Notes: generated by a model from the letters alone, not told the origin. A stretch of DNA of 64,000 nt from DASUWK01 sp036378435 (GCA_036378435.1 DASUWK010000059.1:124001-188000), one strand, 5' to 3'. Positions 41,313 through 50,609 are shown, numbered from the stretch's first letter. Numbers and translations: made by a program.

Positions 41313-42592
41313 CAGATGGGAGTCTCCGCGGTGACGCCCTCAAGCCACAGGCGGCAACTGGTCAGGAAGCGCGCTGCCTGGAGGCCGTCGAGCACGCGGT
41401 GGTCGAAGCTGAAGCAGAGATACATCATGGGCTTGATCCCGATCATGCCCTGTACGGCCATGGGACGGTCGACGATGGCCTCCATGGTGAGGATGCCCGC
41501 CTGGCCGGGATTGATCACCGAGTAGCTGAACAGCGTCCCGAACGTGCCTGAGTTGTTCACGGTGAAAGTCGCGCCGGCGAGGTCGTCGGCCTTGAGCTTC
41601 TTGTCGCGCGCTCTCTGGGCCACGTCGGCCACCGCCCGCGCGATGCCCGCCAGGCTGAGGCCGTCCGCCTGCCGGATGACCGGCACGACGAGGGTGTCCT
41701 CGAGACCGACGGAGACGCCGATGTGGACGTCGCGGTGGACGACGAGCTCTTCGCCGCCGAATGTGGCGTTGACCTGCGGGTGCTCTCGCAGCGCGGTCGC
41801 GGCCGCCTTGATCACGTAGGGCAGGTAGGTCAGCGAGTAGCCCTCCTGCTCCTGGAAGCGCTTCTTGTTGGCGGCGCGGTTTGCGACGACACCGCTCATG
41901 TCGACCTCCTGGGTCTGCCAGGCGTGCGGGATCGTCTGCTTGCTGCGTGTCATGTTTTCCGCGATCAGCCGGCGGATGCGCGTGAGGGGGATCTTGGTGT
42001 CCCCCTCCCCGCTTGCGGGAGGGGCTAGGGGTGGGGCCGCGCCGGGCCGGTCGCCTTGGACCGCGCGCAGCACGTCCTTCTTGGTCACGCGGCCGCCCAG
42101 ACCCGTGCCGCGGATGTTCGCGAGGTCGACGCCGTGCTCGCCGGCCAGCATCATCACGGCGGGCGAGTACCGGTGCTCGGCGTCACCCCCTCCCGGCCTG
42201 CGGCCGGACTCCCCCGCTGAGCGGGGGAGAGCCTCAGATGGGTCCTCCCCGCCTGGCAGCCCGGACTCCTCCGCCGAGCTGGGGAGAGCCTGAGATGGGT
42301 CCTCCCCGCTTGGCGGGGAGGTGGCCGCGTCAGCGGCCGGAGGGGGCTCGACCCCCACCTCGACTACCGCGATCTCGGCGCCGGCCTTCACCGTCTCACC
42401 CTCCTGGGCCAGGATCTCCTTGAGCGTCCCCGTGACGGGCGCCGGCACCTCAGCGTTGACCTTGTCCGTGTCCACCTCGAGCATCGGCTCGAACTCAGTG
42501 AGCTGGCCGCCCGGCTGCACCAGCCACCGCGAGATCGTGCCCTCGTGGACCGACTCGCCGAGCTGCGGCATCGTGATGCGCGTGGTCGACAC
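41309..42592 (-). CDS. Branched-chain 2-oxoacid dehydrogenase E2 (lipoamide acyltransferase) with repeat-filled linkers
   Basis: 427 residues. Lipoyl domain 1-80 with EVDTDKVNAEVPAP (lipoyl Lys 44); peripheral-subunit binding domain about 138-175 (HRYSPAVMMLAGEHGVDLANI); catalytic domain from about 195 to the end with FSFDHRVLDG. Both linkers are made of family B repeat: residues about 83-137 contain two tandem GEDPSxALPxSAxESG units, and residues about 176-195 (GAAPPLAPPASGEGD) contain a third. GTG start overlaps E1 stop (TAGTG). Confidence 0.88.
   Translation of the reverse strand: MSTTRITMPQLGESVHEGTISRWLVQPGGQLTEFEPMLEVDTDKVNAEVPAPVTGTLKEILAQEGETVKAGAEIAVVEVGVEPPPAADAATSPPSGEDPSQALPSSAEESGLPGGEDPSEALPRSAGESGRRPGGGDAEHRYSPAVMMLAGEHGVDLANIRGTGLGGRVTKKDVLRAVQGDRPGAAPPLAPPASGEGDTKIPLTRIRRLIAENMTRSKQTIPHAWQTQEVDMSGVVANRAANKKRFQEQEGYSLTYLPYVIKAAATALREHPQVNATFGGEELVVHRDVHIGVSVGLEDTLVVPVIRQADGLSLAGIARAVADVAQRARDKKLKADDLAGATFTVNNSGTFGTLFSYSVINPGQAGILTMEAIVDRPMAVQGMIGIKPMMYLCFSFDHRVLDGLQAARFLTSCRLWLEGVTAETPIW
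42001..42349. repeat. Family B repeats B6 inside the E2 gene
   Basis: A short unit at about 42001-42034 (CCCTCCCCGC-TTGC-GGGAGGGG) lies in the second linker; a larger block at about 42186-42349 fills the first linker. The block holds a clean unit at 42300-42348 (CCTCCCCGC-TTG-GCGGGGAGG, then GGCCGC-GTCA-GCGGCC) plus an internal tandem duplication around 42230-42308. All keep the reading frame. Confidence 0.88.
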
Positions 42593-44706
42593 TAGAACTC
42601 AGCCAGCTCCTTCAACGCGTTATAGACCTTGTCCGGGTTCGGCATGAAGTAGTCCTCCATGGGCTGGGCGTAGGGCATGGCCGGCACGTCGAGCCCCCCG
42701 AGCCTCTTCACCGGCGCGTCGAGCCACTGCCAGGCCTCGTCGGCGATCAGCGCCGCAACCTCGGAGCCGATCGAGACCGAGAAGTTGTCCTCGTAGAGCA
42801 CGAGGTTCTTGCCGGTCTTGCGAGCCGACTCCAGGATCGTCGCCCGATCCAGCGGGTAGACCGTGCGGAGGTCGACGATCTCGACGCTCACGCCCTCGGC
42901 CTCCAGCCGCGTCGCGGCCTCCAGCGCGTACTGGACCATCAGCCCGTAGCAGAAGACGCTCAGGTCGTCGCCCGGCCGGACCACCCGCGCCTGCCCCAGC
43001 GGGATCAGGTAATCGCCCAGCGGGACCTGCTCCTTGAACATGCGGTAGAGCCGCTTGTGCTCGAAGAAGAGCACCGGGTCGGGGTCGCGGATGGCGGCCA
43101 GCAGCAGTCCCTTGGCCTCGATCGGCGTCGCCGGGATCACAATCTTCAAGCCGGGCGTCGCGAACCGCGCCTCGATCGACTGCGAGTGGTACAGCGCGCC
43201 GTGCACGTGGCCGCCCATCGGCGCGCGGACGACCAGCGGCACGCCCCAGTCGCCATCCGTGCGGTAGCGGAACTTAGCGATCTCGTTGGTGATCTGGTTG
43301 AAGGCCATGTGGGCGAAGTCGGTGAACTGCATCTCAGCCACCGGTCGTTTGCCGCCCAGCGCCAGCCCGAGCGCGATGCCCGCGATGGACGACTCGGCCA
43401 GCGGCGTGTCGATGACGCGGTCCTCGCCGAACCGCTTGAAAAGCCCGTCCGTGACCAGGAACACGCCGCCCTTCGGACCGACGTCCTCGCCCAGCACCAT
43501 GACGCGCTCGTCGCGCTCCATCTCCTCGGTGAGCGCGGAGCGGAGCGCCTGGACCATGTTCATCTCCTCGGTCTCGGCGTCCTCTGCGGGCTCGATGGCG
43601 GTCGGCACACCGGTGCCGTAGACGTTCGTCAGCGCGTCCTCCGGGTCCGCGTCGCGGGAATCCATCGCCTCGCGCGTGGCCTTGTTGACCTGCTCTTTGA
43701 CCTCCTCCTCCATCGCCTCCACGTCGGCCGGCTTGAGGATCCCTTCTTCGAGCAGCCGTCGCTTGAACTGCTCGAGGCAGTCGTTCTGCGCCAGCTGGTC
43801 GATCTCTTCCTGGGTCCGATAGCGCCGTTGGTCGTCCTCGGACGAGTGGGCGCCGAGGCGGTCGACGATGGCCTCGATGAGCGTCGGCCCGTCGCCCGCG
43901 CGGGCGCGCGCTACAGCTTGCTGACCGACGTGGTAAGCGGTGACCGGGTCGCGGCCGTCGAGCGTCACGCCCGGCATGCCGTAGCCCGCCGCGCGCTGAG
44001 CCGCGAAGTCGACCGCGTACTGCTTGCGGAACGGCACGGAGATCGCGAAACCGTTGTTCTGGCAGACGAAGATCTCGGGCAGCTTGTGGATGGCGGCGAA
44101 GTTGAAGGCCTCGTGGGTGTCGCCCTCCGAGCCCGCGCCCTCGCCGTAGCAGGTCATCACGACGGCGTCGGAGCCGTCCATCTTCAGCGCGTAGGCCGCG
44201 CCGGCGCCGTGGACCATCTGGGTCGACACGGGGGAACCGCCCGAGATGATGTTCAGGTGGGTGTCGGAGAAGTGGCCCGGCGTCTGCTTGCCGCCGCTGG
44301 CGGGGTCGTCGGGCTTGGCCAGCACGCTGAGCATGAGGTCGAGCGGCGTGAGGCCCATCCGGAAGCAGAGCACGACGTCGCGGTAGTAGGGCGAGATCCA
44401 GTCATGCCGCGGCTTGAGCGGCCACGCGACGCCGATCTGAGCGGCCTCGTGGCCGGCGCACGAGATGATGAAGGGCGCGCGGCCCTGGCGGTTCAGGACC
44501 TGGCAGCGGTAGTCGATCTGGCGCCCCAGCAGGATCCAGTGGAACCACTCTTTGAGGGTCTTCTCGTCGAGGTCTGTGTCCCGCCAGTCGACCGGATCCT
44601 GGTAGTGCCAGTCGGGTGTGAAGTCGTGCTTCAGCGCCCGCCGGCGGCCGTTACCGTTCCGGCTCTGGGCGCGGGCTCGGTGCCTGCTCGATCTTGCCTC
44701 GGCCAA
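42592..44706 (-). CDS. Branched-chain 2-oxoacid dehydrogenase E1, fused alpha-beta
   Basis: 704 residues. Alpha half: GHEAAQIGVAWPL, CYGEGAGSEGDTHEAFNFAAI (thiamine diphosphate loop), QNNGFAIS, and AHSSEDDQRRYR, a match to BCKDH rather than pyruvate E1. Beta half from about 385: VLGEDVGPKGGVFLVTDGL, EMQFTDFAHMAFNQ, RAPMGGHVHGALYHSQS, VDLRTVYPLDRATILES. Usually separate subunits; here one chain. TTG start at 44704-44706 with GGGGAA upstream; the frame to 45009 is antisense-derived. Confidence 0.88.
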   Translation of the reverse strand: MAEARSSRHRARAQSRNGNGRRRALKHDFTPDWHYQDPVDWRDTDLDEKTLKEWFHWILLGRQIDYRCQVLNRQGRAPFIISCAGHEAAQIGVAWPLKPRHDWISPYYRDVVLCFRMGLTPLDLMLSVLAKPDDPASGGKQTPGHFSDTHLNIISGGSPVSTQMVHGAGAAYALKMDGSDAVVMTCYGEGAGSEGDTHEAFNFAAIHKLPEIFVCQNNGFAISVPFRKQYAVDFAAQRAAGYGMPGVTLDGRDPVTAYHVGQQAVARARAGDGPTLIEAIVDRLGAHSSEDDQRRYRTQEEIDQLAQNDCLEQFKRRLLEEGILKPADVEAMEEEVKEQVNKATREAMDSRDADPEDALTNVYGTGVPTAIEPAEDAETEEMNMVQALRSALTEEMERDERVMVLGEDVGPKGGVFLVTDGLFKRFGEDRVIDTPLAESSIAGIALGLALGGKRPVAEMQFTDFAHMAFNQITNEIAKFRYRTDGDWGVPLVVRAPMGGHVHGALYHSQSIEARFATPGLKIVIPATPIEAKGLLLAAIRDPDPVLFFEHKRLYRMFKEQVPLGDYLIPLGQARVVRPGDDLSVFCYGLMVQYALEAATRLEAEGVSVEIVDLRTVYPLDRATILESARKTGKNLVLYEDNFSVSIGSEVAALIADEAWQWLDAPVKRLGGLDVPAMPYAQPMEDYFMPNPDKVYNALKELAEF

Positions 44707-44716
44707 TCGGTTCCCC

Positions 44717-46987
44717 TCAGGCCAGTCTACGGCCGAGCCTGCTCTCGACCTGACCGTCCAGCACCCCCTCCGTGGCCGGGCGGTGATCGCCGAAGATCCA
44801 GCCGAGCAGGAAGTACTCGGTCCGCGGCCGGTCGTCGGTGATCGCGGGCGCGGTGCCCGCGAGAGTCGCGAACTGGCCGTCCGTCGCCAGCACGCTGCTC
44901 CGTGCGAACCGCATCCAGGCGGCGGCGTCCCGGTGTGGATCGTCCATCGACTGCGCCATGTCGGGGGCGGTCGTCGGCCGGGAGAACACATCGCGGAGCG
45001 CGTCCGCATCGAAGCTCAGCGGCGCGGCCGACCCGATCATGAACACGCCAAGGCTCCCTCCGCCGACCAGCACCTCGTGCGGCCAAGCCTCGCGAAACGT
45101 CATCAGCTCGTCCTGGAAGTCCGACCAGAGACCGCCGTACGGCAGCCAGAGGACGAACGCGCCACCTGGCGTCAAGTCGGCACGGATCTGATCGAAGAAC
45201 TCTCGCGAATAGAGCAGGACGACGCCGCTCGCGTTCACTGGTGGCGGTGGGTCGGCGACGACCAGGTCGTACCGATTCGGCGTCACCTTGACGAAGTTGC
45301 GGCCGTCGGAGATGTAGACGCGGCCGCGCGGGCTGTGCAGGTAGGTGGCGGCGTCCGGGTAGTAGAGGTCCATCTCCTTCGGGACGCTCGGCGACAGCTC
45401 GACCACGTCCGTGCGCAGGCCGAGGATGAGCGAGGAGCGGTACGTCGAGCCCATGCCCAGGCCGATCACGAGCATGTTCCGCGCGCCGGGCCGCAGGGCC
45501 AGCGGGTAGTAGGCGATGAGCTTGGTCATGACGGTCTGCTCGGTGAGCCCCACGCCCGACGAATACAGCCTGCCGTTCTGCGGCGGGCCGACGCCGTCCA
45601 CCGTCGAGACCACGTCCTCGAAGTGACGGGCCGAGCGGCCTCCACGCGTCAACGCGTTGAATGTCGAGGTCTGGCCGAGCGCGGTCCCCGACAGCCCCAA
45701 GGCGAGGTCCATGGCGAGGATCGTCGCCACGGCCGCGCGGCTCCAGCCGAGGCGCGCCGGCCGGCGCCGGCTCAGGAGCACGATCGCGAAGGCCCCGCTC
45801 AGCGCCCCCAGCAGGTAGATGGCTCGTGGGGTGCCCAAAGTCGGAGCCAGGACGAACACGCCGGCAAACGCGCCCAGGATCGCGCCGGCGGTGTTCACCG
45901 CGTACATGCGGCCCACCTGCGCGCCGGCCAGCCTCGGGCTGTCGGTCACCAGGCGACCGGCCAGCGGGAACGCGTAGCCCATGGCCAGCGTCGCCGGCAA
46001 GAGCAGCAGCAGCTGGCCCGGGATGGGCATGACCACCAGCCCCGCGCTGCCGATGCCAGCCGTGACGAGGCAGGCCAGCGCGACGACCGCCGCACAGGCG
46101 CCGAGCACGCGCAGGTCTGAGGTGCCGCGGCGGTAATAGAGCTCGCTGCCGAGCGCGATGCCCAGCAGGTACAGCGCGAGGATGGCGGCGAAGACATAGA
46201 TGAAGCCGCCGGTGCCCTCCGAGAACAGCCGTGTCCACAGCACCTCGAGGGCGAGCGCGACGAACCCTGAGAAGAAGGCATAGACCAGGACCAGGGCGGC
46301 CTCGCCGCGCGGCCAGGGGCTGCGCCCGGGGGCGGGCGGCAGCTCGCGGTACCGGTCAGCACGCCGGGTGTGGATGTAGAGGGCGCCGGCCGCCGCCAGG
46401 AGGTTGCAGCCGACCGCCACCCAGGCGGTGCCTCTCAGGCCGAGCAGCTCGATGAGGACGAAGGCCGCGGCCAGGGTTCCGATCACCGCCCCGAGCGTGT
46501 TGGCCGTGTACAGCTGGCTCAGGTTGACACCGGCTTCCTCGACCTGCCGCACGCTGAACGACACCAGCAGCGGCAGGGTCGTCCCCATCAGCGCGGTGAC
46601 CGGGCCGATGACGATGAAGCAGAGGGCGAACCGGAGCAGGCCGGCGGCGACCGGGTTCCAGGTGAGGTAGGCCGGGCCGTACCGCGAGGTCAGCCCGCCG
46701 ATCGCGACCGGCACCAGGAGGGCCAGCCCGCCGGTGAGCGCCTCGGCGACCGCGTAGCCGACCAGGGGCCGCGACAGGCGCTGGGAGACCTTGCCTCCGA
46801 TCAGGCCGCCCAACCCGAGGCCGGCGAGGAAGGCCGCGACGGTCGTCGAGACCGCCTGCGACGTGTTGCCGAAGACGAGGACGAGCTCTCGCGTCCAGAC
46901 GACCTGGTAGATCAGGCTGGCGACGCCGGAGACGACGAAGAGGCTCGCGACGAGCTCGCGAAGCCCTGAGATCTTGCGAGCGCTCAG
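44717..46987 (-). CDS. Membrane-fused spermidine-synthase-like protein
   Basis: 756 residues. About 14 hydrophobic segments (to residue about 460; RELVASLFVVSGVASLIYQVVW, FFSGFVALALEVLWTRLF) then a spermidine-synthase-like Rossmann domain (NMLVIGLGMGSTYRSSLIL, DVVELSPSVPKEM, YDLVVADPPPPVNASG). Whether it transfers aminopropyl is uncertain: the typical GGGdG motif is altered to GLGMGST. No ATG/GTG/TTG precedes the first helix; CTG at 46985-46987 overlaps the lpdA stop (CTGA). Confidence 0.75.
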   Translation of the reverse strand: MSARKISGLRELVASLFVVSGVASLIYQVVWTRELVLVFGNTSQAVSTTVAAFLAGLGLGGLIGGKVSQRLSRPLVGYAVAEALTGGLALLVPVAIGGLTSRYGPAYLTWNPVAAGLLRFALCFIVIGPVTALMGTTLPLLVSFSVRQVEEAGVNLSQLYTANTLGAVIGTLAAAFVLIELLGLRGTAWVAVGCNLLAAAGALYIHTRRADRYRELPPAPGRSPWPRGEAALVLVYAFFSGFVALALEVLWTRLFSEGTGGFIYVFAAILALYLLGIALGSELYYRRGTSDLRVLGACAAVVALACLVTAGIGSAGLVVMPIPGQLLLLLPATLAMGYAFPLAGRLVTDSPRLAGAQVGRMYAVNTAGAILGAFAGVFVLAPTLGTPRAIYLLGALSGAFAIVLLSRRRPARLGWSRAAVATILAMDLALGLSGTALGQTSTFNALTRGGRSARHFEDVVSTVDGVGPPQNGRLYSSGVGLTEQTVMTKLIAYYPLALRPGARNMLVIGLGMGSTYRSSLILGLRTDVVELSPSVPKEMDLYYPDAATYLHSPRGRVYISDGRNFVKVTPNRYDLVVADPPPPVNASGVVLLYSREFFDQIRADLTPGGAFVLWLPYGGLWSDFQDELMTFREAWPHEVLVGGGSLGVFMIGSAAPLSFDADALRDVFSRPTTAPDMAQSMDDPHRDAAAWMRFARSSVLATDGQFATLAGTAPAITDDRPRTEYFLLGWIFGDHRPATEGVLDGQVESRLGRRLA

Positions 46988-48360
46988 ATGTTGATCGCTT
47001 CGCCGGCCACGGCCGAAGCGGCCTCGCCGACCGCCTCGCTCAGCGTCGGGTGCGGGTGGATGTTGCGGCCGAGCTCCCAGGCGTCGCCTTGGAAGAGGCG
47101 GGTGAGCGCCGCCTCGGCGACCAGCTCGGTCGCCTGGATCCCGATGATGTGGCAGCCCAGCAGCTGGCCGGTCTTGGCGTCGGCCACGACCTTGGCGAAG
47201 CCCTCCGTCTCGCCGTGGATGATGGCCCGGCCGTCGGCCGCGAAGGGGAAGCGGCCCGTCTTCACCTCGTGACCTTGGTCCTTGGCCTCCTGCTCCGTCA
47301 GGCCGACCGAGGCGATCTCCGGCGAGCAGAAAGTGCAGCGCGTCACCAGCTCCTGCTCGAACGGCACGATGCGCTTGCCGGCGATGTCCTCGGCCGCCGT
47401 GGTCCCCTCGTGGGCGGCGGCATGGGCGAGGAGGAAGCCGCCGACGACGTCCCCGATCGCGTGGACCGTGTCGCTGCTGGTCTGCAGCCACTCGTCGACC
47501 GTGATGAAGCCACGCTGGTCGGTCTGGACCCCCGCGCGATCGAGGCCGATGTCCTGGCTGTAGGGCGCGCGTCCGATGGCGACCAGCAGCCGGCGGGCCC
47601 AGATCTCCTCGCCGCCGAGGTCAACCGAGACGCCGCCCCGCGCCTTCTTGATGCCTTCGACCTTGGCCTTGAGCCGGATCTCGATGTCGCGCTGCTCGAA
47701 GGACCGCTGCAGCTGCTTGGACACCTCCGCGTCCTCGAGCGGCACCACGCGGTCCAGCGCCTCGACCAGAGTCACCTTCACGCCGAGGTCACGGTAGAAG
47801 GTCGCGAACTCCACGCCGACCGCGCCGGCGCCCACGATGCAGATCGAGTCGGGGACGTCCTTCGCCATCGTGGCGTGGTCCGAGTTGATGATCGTCTTGC
47901 CGTCGAACTCGACTCCGGGCAGGCCCCGCGGGCTGGACCCCGTGGCGACGATCAGGTTCTTGGCCTTCACGCGCCGGCCGTCGACCTCGACCGTGGTCTT
48001 GTCGCGAAGGCGTCCCGAGCCCTCGATGACATCGATCTTGTTCTTGCGCATCAAGCCCTGGACGCCCTTGTAGAGCTGGGCCACCACGCCGTCCCTGCGC
48101 TCGGCGATCCGCGGGAAGTCGTATTTGACGTTAGTTGCGTGCAGGCCGAACTCGGGACCGCGGTCGTGCACCTGGTGGTAGAGATGACTCGACTCCAGCA
48201 GCGCCTTGGTCGGGATGCAACCGATGTGCAGGCAGACGCCGCCGAGCTTGCCTTTCTCCACGATCGCCGTCTTGAGGCCGAGCTGGGAGGCGCGGATGGC
48301 GGCGGTGTAGCCGCCGGTCCCGCCGCCGAGAACCACCACGTCATACGAGTCAGCGGGCAC
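46984..48360 (-). CDS. lpdA: Dihydrolipoamide dehydrogenase
   Basis: 458 residues. E3 of the dehydrogenase complex. Redox disulfide GGVCLHIGCIPTKALL (Cys43, Cys48), NAD-binding ICIVGAGAVGVEFATFYRDLG, C-terminal HIGIQATELVAEAAL and HPHPTLSEAV (catalytic His). Heads the operon with the MFS-spermidine synthase, E1, E2 and folE. GTG start; TAGACT (48367-48372, minus strand) lies seven bases upstream. Confidence 0.92.
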   Translation of the reverse strand: MPADSYDVVVLGGGTGGYTAAIRASQLGLKTAIVEKGKLGGVCLHIGCIPTKALLESSHLYHQVHDRGPEFGLHATNVKYDFPRIAERRDGVVAQLYKGVQGLMRKNKIDVIEGSGRLRDKTTVEVDGRRVKAKNLIVATGSSPRGLPGVEFDGKTIINSDHATMAKDVPDSICIVGAGAVGVEFATFYRDLGVKVTLVEALDRVVPLEDAEVSKQLQRSFEQRDIEIRLKAKVEGIKKARGGVSVDLGGEEIWARRLLVAIGRAPYSQDIGLDRAGVQTDQRGFITVDEWLQTSSDTVHAIGDVVGGFLLAHAAAHEGTTAAEDIAGKRIVPFEQELVTRCTFCSPEIASVGLTEQEAKDQGHEVKTGRFPFAADGRAIIHGETEGFAKVVADAKTGQLLGCHIIGIQATELVAEAALTRLFQGDAWELGRNIHPHPTLSEAVGEAASAVAGEAINI

Positions 48361-48366
48361 GGCGCC

Positions 48367-48372
48367 AGTCTA
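48367..48372 (-). promoter_or_regulatory. Putative -10 box of the lpdA operon
   Basis: TAGACT on the minus strand ends seven bases before the GTG of lpdA, with no ribosome site between, as at several plus-strand genes. The same hexamer lies nine bases before the citrate synthase start (60598-60603). Confidence 0.4.
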
Positions 48373-48489
48373 CGTTCGCGGGGGGCTGGAACCGGTCCGG
48401 CGCGGCGTTGGACCGGAGGAGATGCCTGCCACGATCTTCACCGGATCAGGTTCGCCCTGTTCGCGCGGCGAACCTACATTTCCTTCTTC

Positions 48490-49257
48490 ATGAGCGCCCG
48501 CCGGTCGCCTGCGGTCCCTTTGAGCGTGGTTATGCCTGCGTACAACGAGGAGGAGTCGATCGCCGCCGCCGTCGCGGAGGTGGTGACCGAATGCCTCGAC
48601 GCCGTACCCGGCTCCGAGTTGGTCGTCGTGGACGACGGCAGCCGCGACCGCACCGCCGACATCGTCCTCGAGATCGCCGCTAGCGAACCGCGTGTGACGC
48701 TGGTGCACAAGCGCAACGGCGGCCACGGCCCGGCGCTCGTGGAGGGCATCAAGCGAGCTCAGGGCGGGTGGCTGCTGCTCGTCGACAGCGACCGACAGAT
48801 CCCGCTCGACGGCTTCCGCTCAGCCTGGGCGAGCCGAGCCGGCAAGGACGCTGTACTGGGCCGGCGCGCTCGCCGCGTGGACTCGACAGTTCGGCGCTTC
48901 GTCACGACGTCGCTGCGCACGATCCTGCGCGTCGCGCTGGGAGCGAGGCTGGCCGACGCCAACGCCCCCTTCAAGCTGCTCCGGCGGCCGGTCTGGCAGG
49001 ACAGCCGGCGCTTCATCGCCGACGACTGTCCGATTCCATCGGTCTTCCTCGCGGTCTGCATCCAGCGCCATGGCTGGCGCTACGACACCGTCGCCGTCGG
49101 CCACCGCCCGCGAGTGGGAGGCACCGGCTCGCTGCTGGGCTGGAAGCTGATCAGTTTCTGCTCCCGAGCGACAATCCAGCTGCTCCGCCTCTCGGTTCAG
49201 CTGGCGCTGATCCGCTCGAAGCCGGCCGACGTGGAGGCCCTCGCCGAAGCCTGGTGA
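48490..49257 (+). CDS. GT2 family glycosyltransferase, polyprenyl-phosphate sugar synthase-like
   Basis: 255 residues. GT2 motifs: SVVMPAYNEEESIAAAV, ELVVVDDGSRDRTADIVLEIA, LLLVDSDRQIPLDG. Similar to dolichol/polyprenyl-phosphate mannose synthases, which build lipid-linked sugars for membrane glycosyltransferases. ATG 48490 has a TACATT box ten bases upstream. Its TGA overlaps the GTG of the mutase-like gene. Confidence 0.82.
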   Translation: MSARRSPAVPLSVVMPAYNEEESIAAAVAEVVTECLDAVPGSELVVVDDGSRDRTADIVLEIAASEPRVTLVHKRNGGHGPALVEGIKRAQGGWLLLVDSDRQIPLDGFRSAWASRAGKDAVLGRRARRVDSTVRRFVTTSLRTILRVALGARLADANAPFKLLRRPVWQDSRRFIADDCPIPSVFLAVCIQRHGWRYDTVAVGHRPRVGGTGSLLGWKLISFCSRATIQLLRLSVQLALIRSKPADVEALAEAW

Positions 49258-50609
49258 GGGTTCGTTACCTGATCGTCGGCGCCGGGCCGACCGGCCTCGG
49301 CGCGGCGCACTGCCTCCTCGAACGCAGCGCGGAGTTCCTGGTCGTCGACTCGCAGCCGGTGGCCGGTGGCCTCGCGGGCTCGGTCGTGGACGAGGCGGGC
49401 TTCACCTGGGACTTCGGCGGTCACGTCCAGTTCTCGCACTACGAGCACTTCGACCGCTACATGGACCGTGCCCTCGGGCCGGCCGGCTGGATCGAGCACG
49501 AGCGCCGCAGCACCGTCTGGATCTGCGATCGCTTCGTCCCCTATCCGCTGCAGGCCAACCTCGAATGCCTGCCCGGCGACGAGCGCGCCCTCTGCGAGAG
49601 GGATCTGCTCGCGACTCGGACTTCCGCTCCAGCAGCGCCTGCCAACTACAGCGACTGGATCGACCGGACCTTCGGCGAGAGGCTGGCCGAGATCTTCATG
49701 CGCCCATACAACTCCAAGGTCTGGGCGCACCCGCTCGACTCGATGAGCTGCGATTGGGTGGCCGAACGAGTCGCCCTGCCGCGGGCCGGTGGCGGCTCGG
49801 GATGGGGTCCCAACCGCACGTTTCGGTTCCCGGAGCGAGGCGGGACCGGCGCGGTCTGGCGGGCGCTTGCCGGAGCCCTACCCGCGGCGTCCGTTCGTCT
49901 CGGCAACGGGGTCGTCGCAATCGACGCGGCCCGGCGCGTCGCGCGCCTCCAGAGCGGAGTCGAAGTCGAATACGGCGCCCTGATCTCGACCATGCCGCTC
50001 GACCGCCTCACGTTGCTAGTGGGCGACCCAGCGCTGGCCGATGCAGCCGGCGAGCTGCGCCATTCGTCGACCCACGTGGTCGGTATCGGCTTGGAAGGCG
50101 CGCCGCCGGACGCGATCGCGGCGGCGACCTGGATGTACTTCCCCGACCCGGCGCTGCCCTTCTACCGGGTCACCGCCTTCAGCAACTACAGCCCGAACAA
50201 CGTGCCGGCGCCAGGCGCCTGGTCGCTGATGGCCGAGGTCGCGGAGAGCCGTTACGCTCCTGTCGACGCCGCCACGGTCGTGGACGAGGTCCTCGCCGGG
50301 ATGGCTTCGAGCGGGCTCAGCGGGACATCGCCGCGGATCCTGAGCCGCTGGCACCGGCGCCTCGACTACGGCTACCCGACGCCCACTCTGGGGCGAGATG
50401 ACATCCTGGCCGAGGTGCTGCCCGCGCTCGAGAGCATGGACATCTACAGCCGGGGCCGCTTCGGGGCCTGGAAGTACGAGGTCAGCAACCAGGACCACTC
50501 CTTCATGCAGGGCTGGGAGTGCGCCGAGCGCCTGTGCCTGGGTGCGGGCGAGGACCACGAGGTGACCCTGCGGCGGCCGGAGCTCATCCACTGGCGTCCC
50601 GCGGCGTGA
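49254..50609 (+). CDS. UDP-galactopyranose-mutase-like/protoporphyrinogen-oxidase-like flavoprotein
   Basis: 451 residues. YLIVGAGPTGLGAAHCLLER binds FAD; FGGHVQFSHYEHFDRYM, DRFVPYPLQANLECLP and FMRPYNSKVWAHPLDSMS resemble a family of glycan-cluster NAD(P)/FAD proteins related to UDP-galactopyranose mutase. Sits between a GT2 and a GT87-like gene, supporting sugar isomerisation or modification. GTG start and stop overlap neighbours (GTGA). Confidence 0.7.
   Translation: MRVRYLIVGAGPTGLGAAHCLLERSAEFLVVDSQPVAGGLAGSVVDEAGFTWDFGGHVQFSHYEHFDRYMDRALGPAGWIEHERRSTVWICDRFVPYPLQANLECLPGDERALCERDLLATRTSAPAAPANYSDWIDRTFGERLAEIFMRPYNSKVWAHPLDSMSCDWVAERVALPRAGGGSGWGPNRTFRFPERGGTGAVWRALAGALPAASVRLGNGVVAIDAARRVARLQSGVEVEYGALISTMPLDRLTLLVGDPALADAAGELRHSSTHVVGIGLEGAPPDAIAAATWMYFPDPALPFYRVTAFSNYSPNNVPAPGAWSLMAEVAESRYAPVDAATVVDEVLAGMASSGLSGTSPRILSRWHRRLDYGYPTPTLGRDDILAEVLPALESMDIYSRGRFGAWKYEVSNQDHSFMQGWECAERLCLGAGEDHEVTLRRPELIHWRPAA

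Noticed and set aside
43057..44841. Plus-strand open frame of 594 codons opposite the E1 gene
   Set aside because: No family motif; the opposite strand encodes a clear fused E1.
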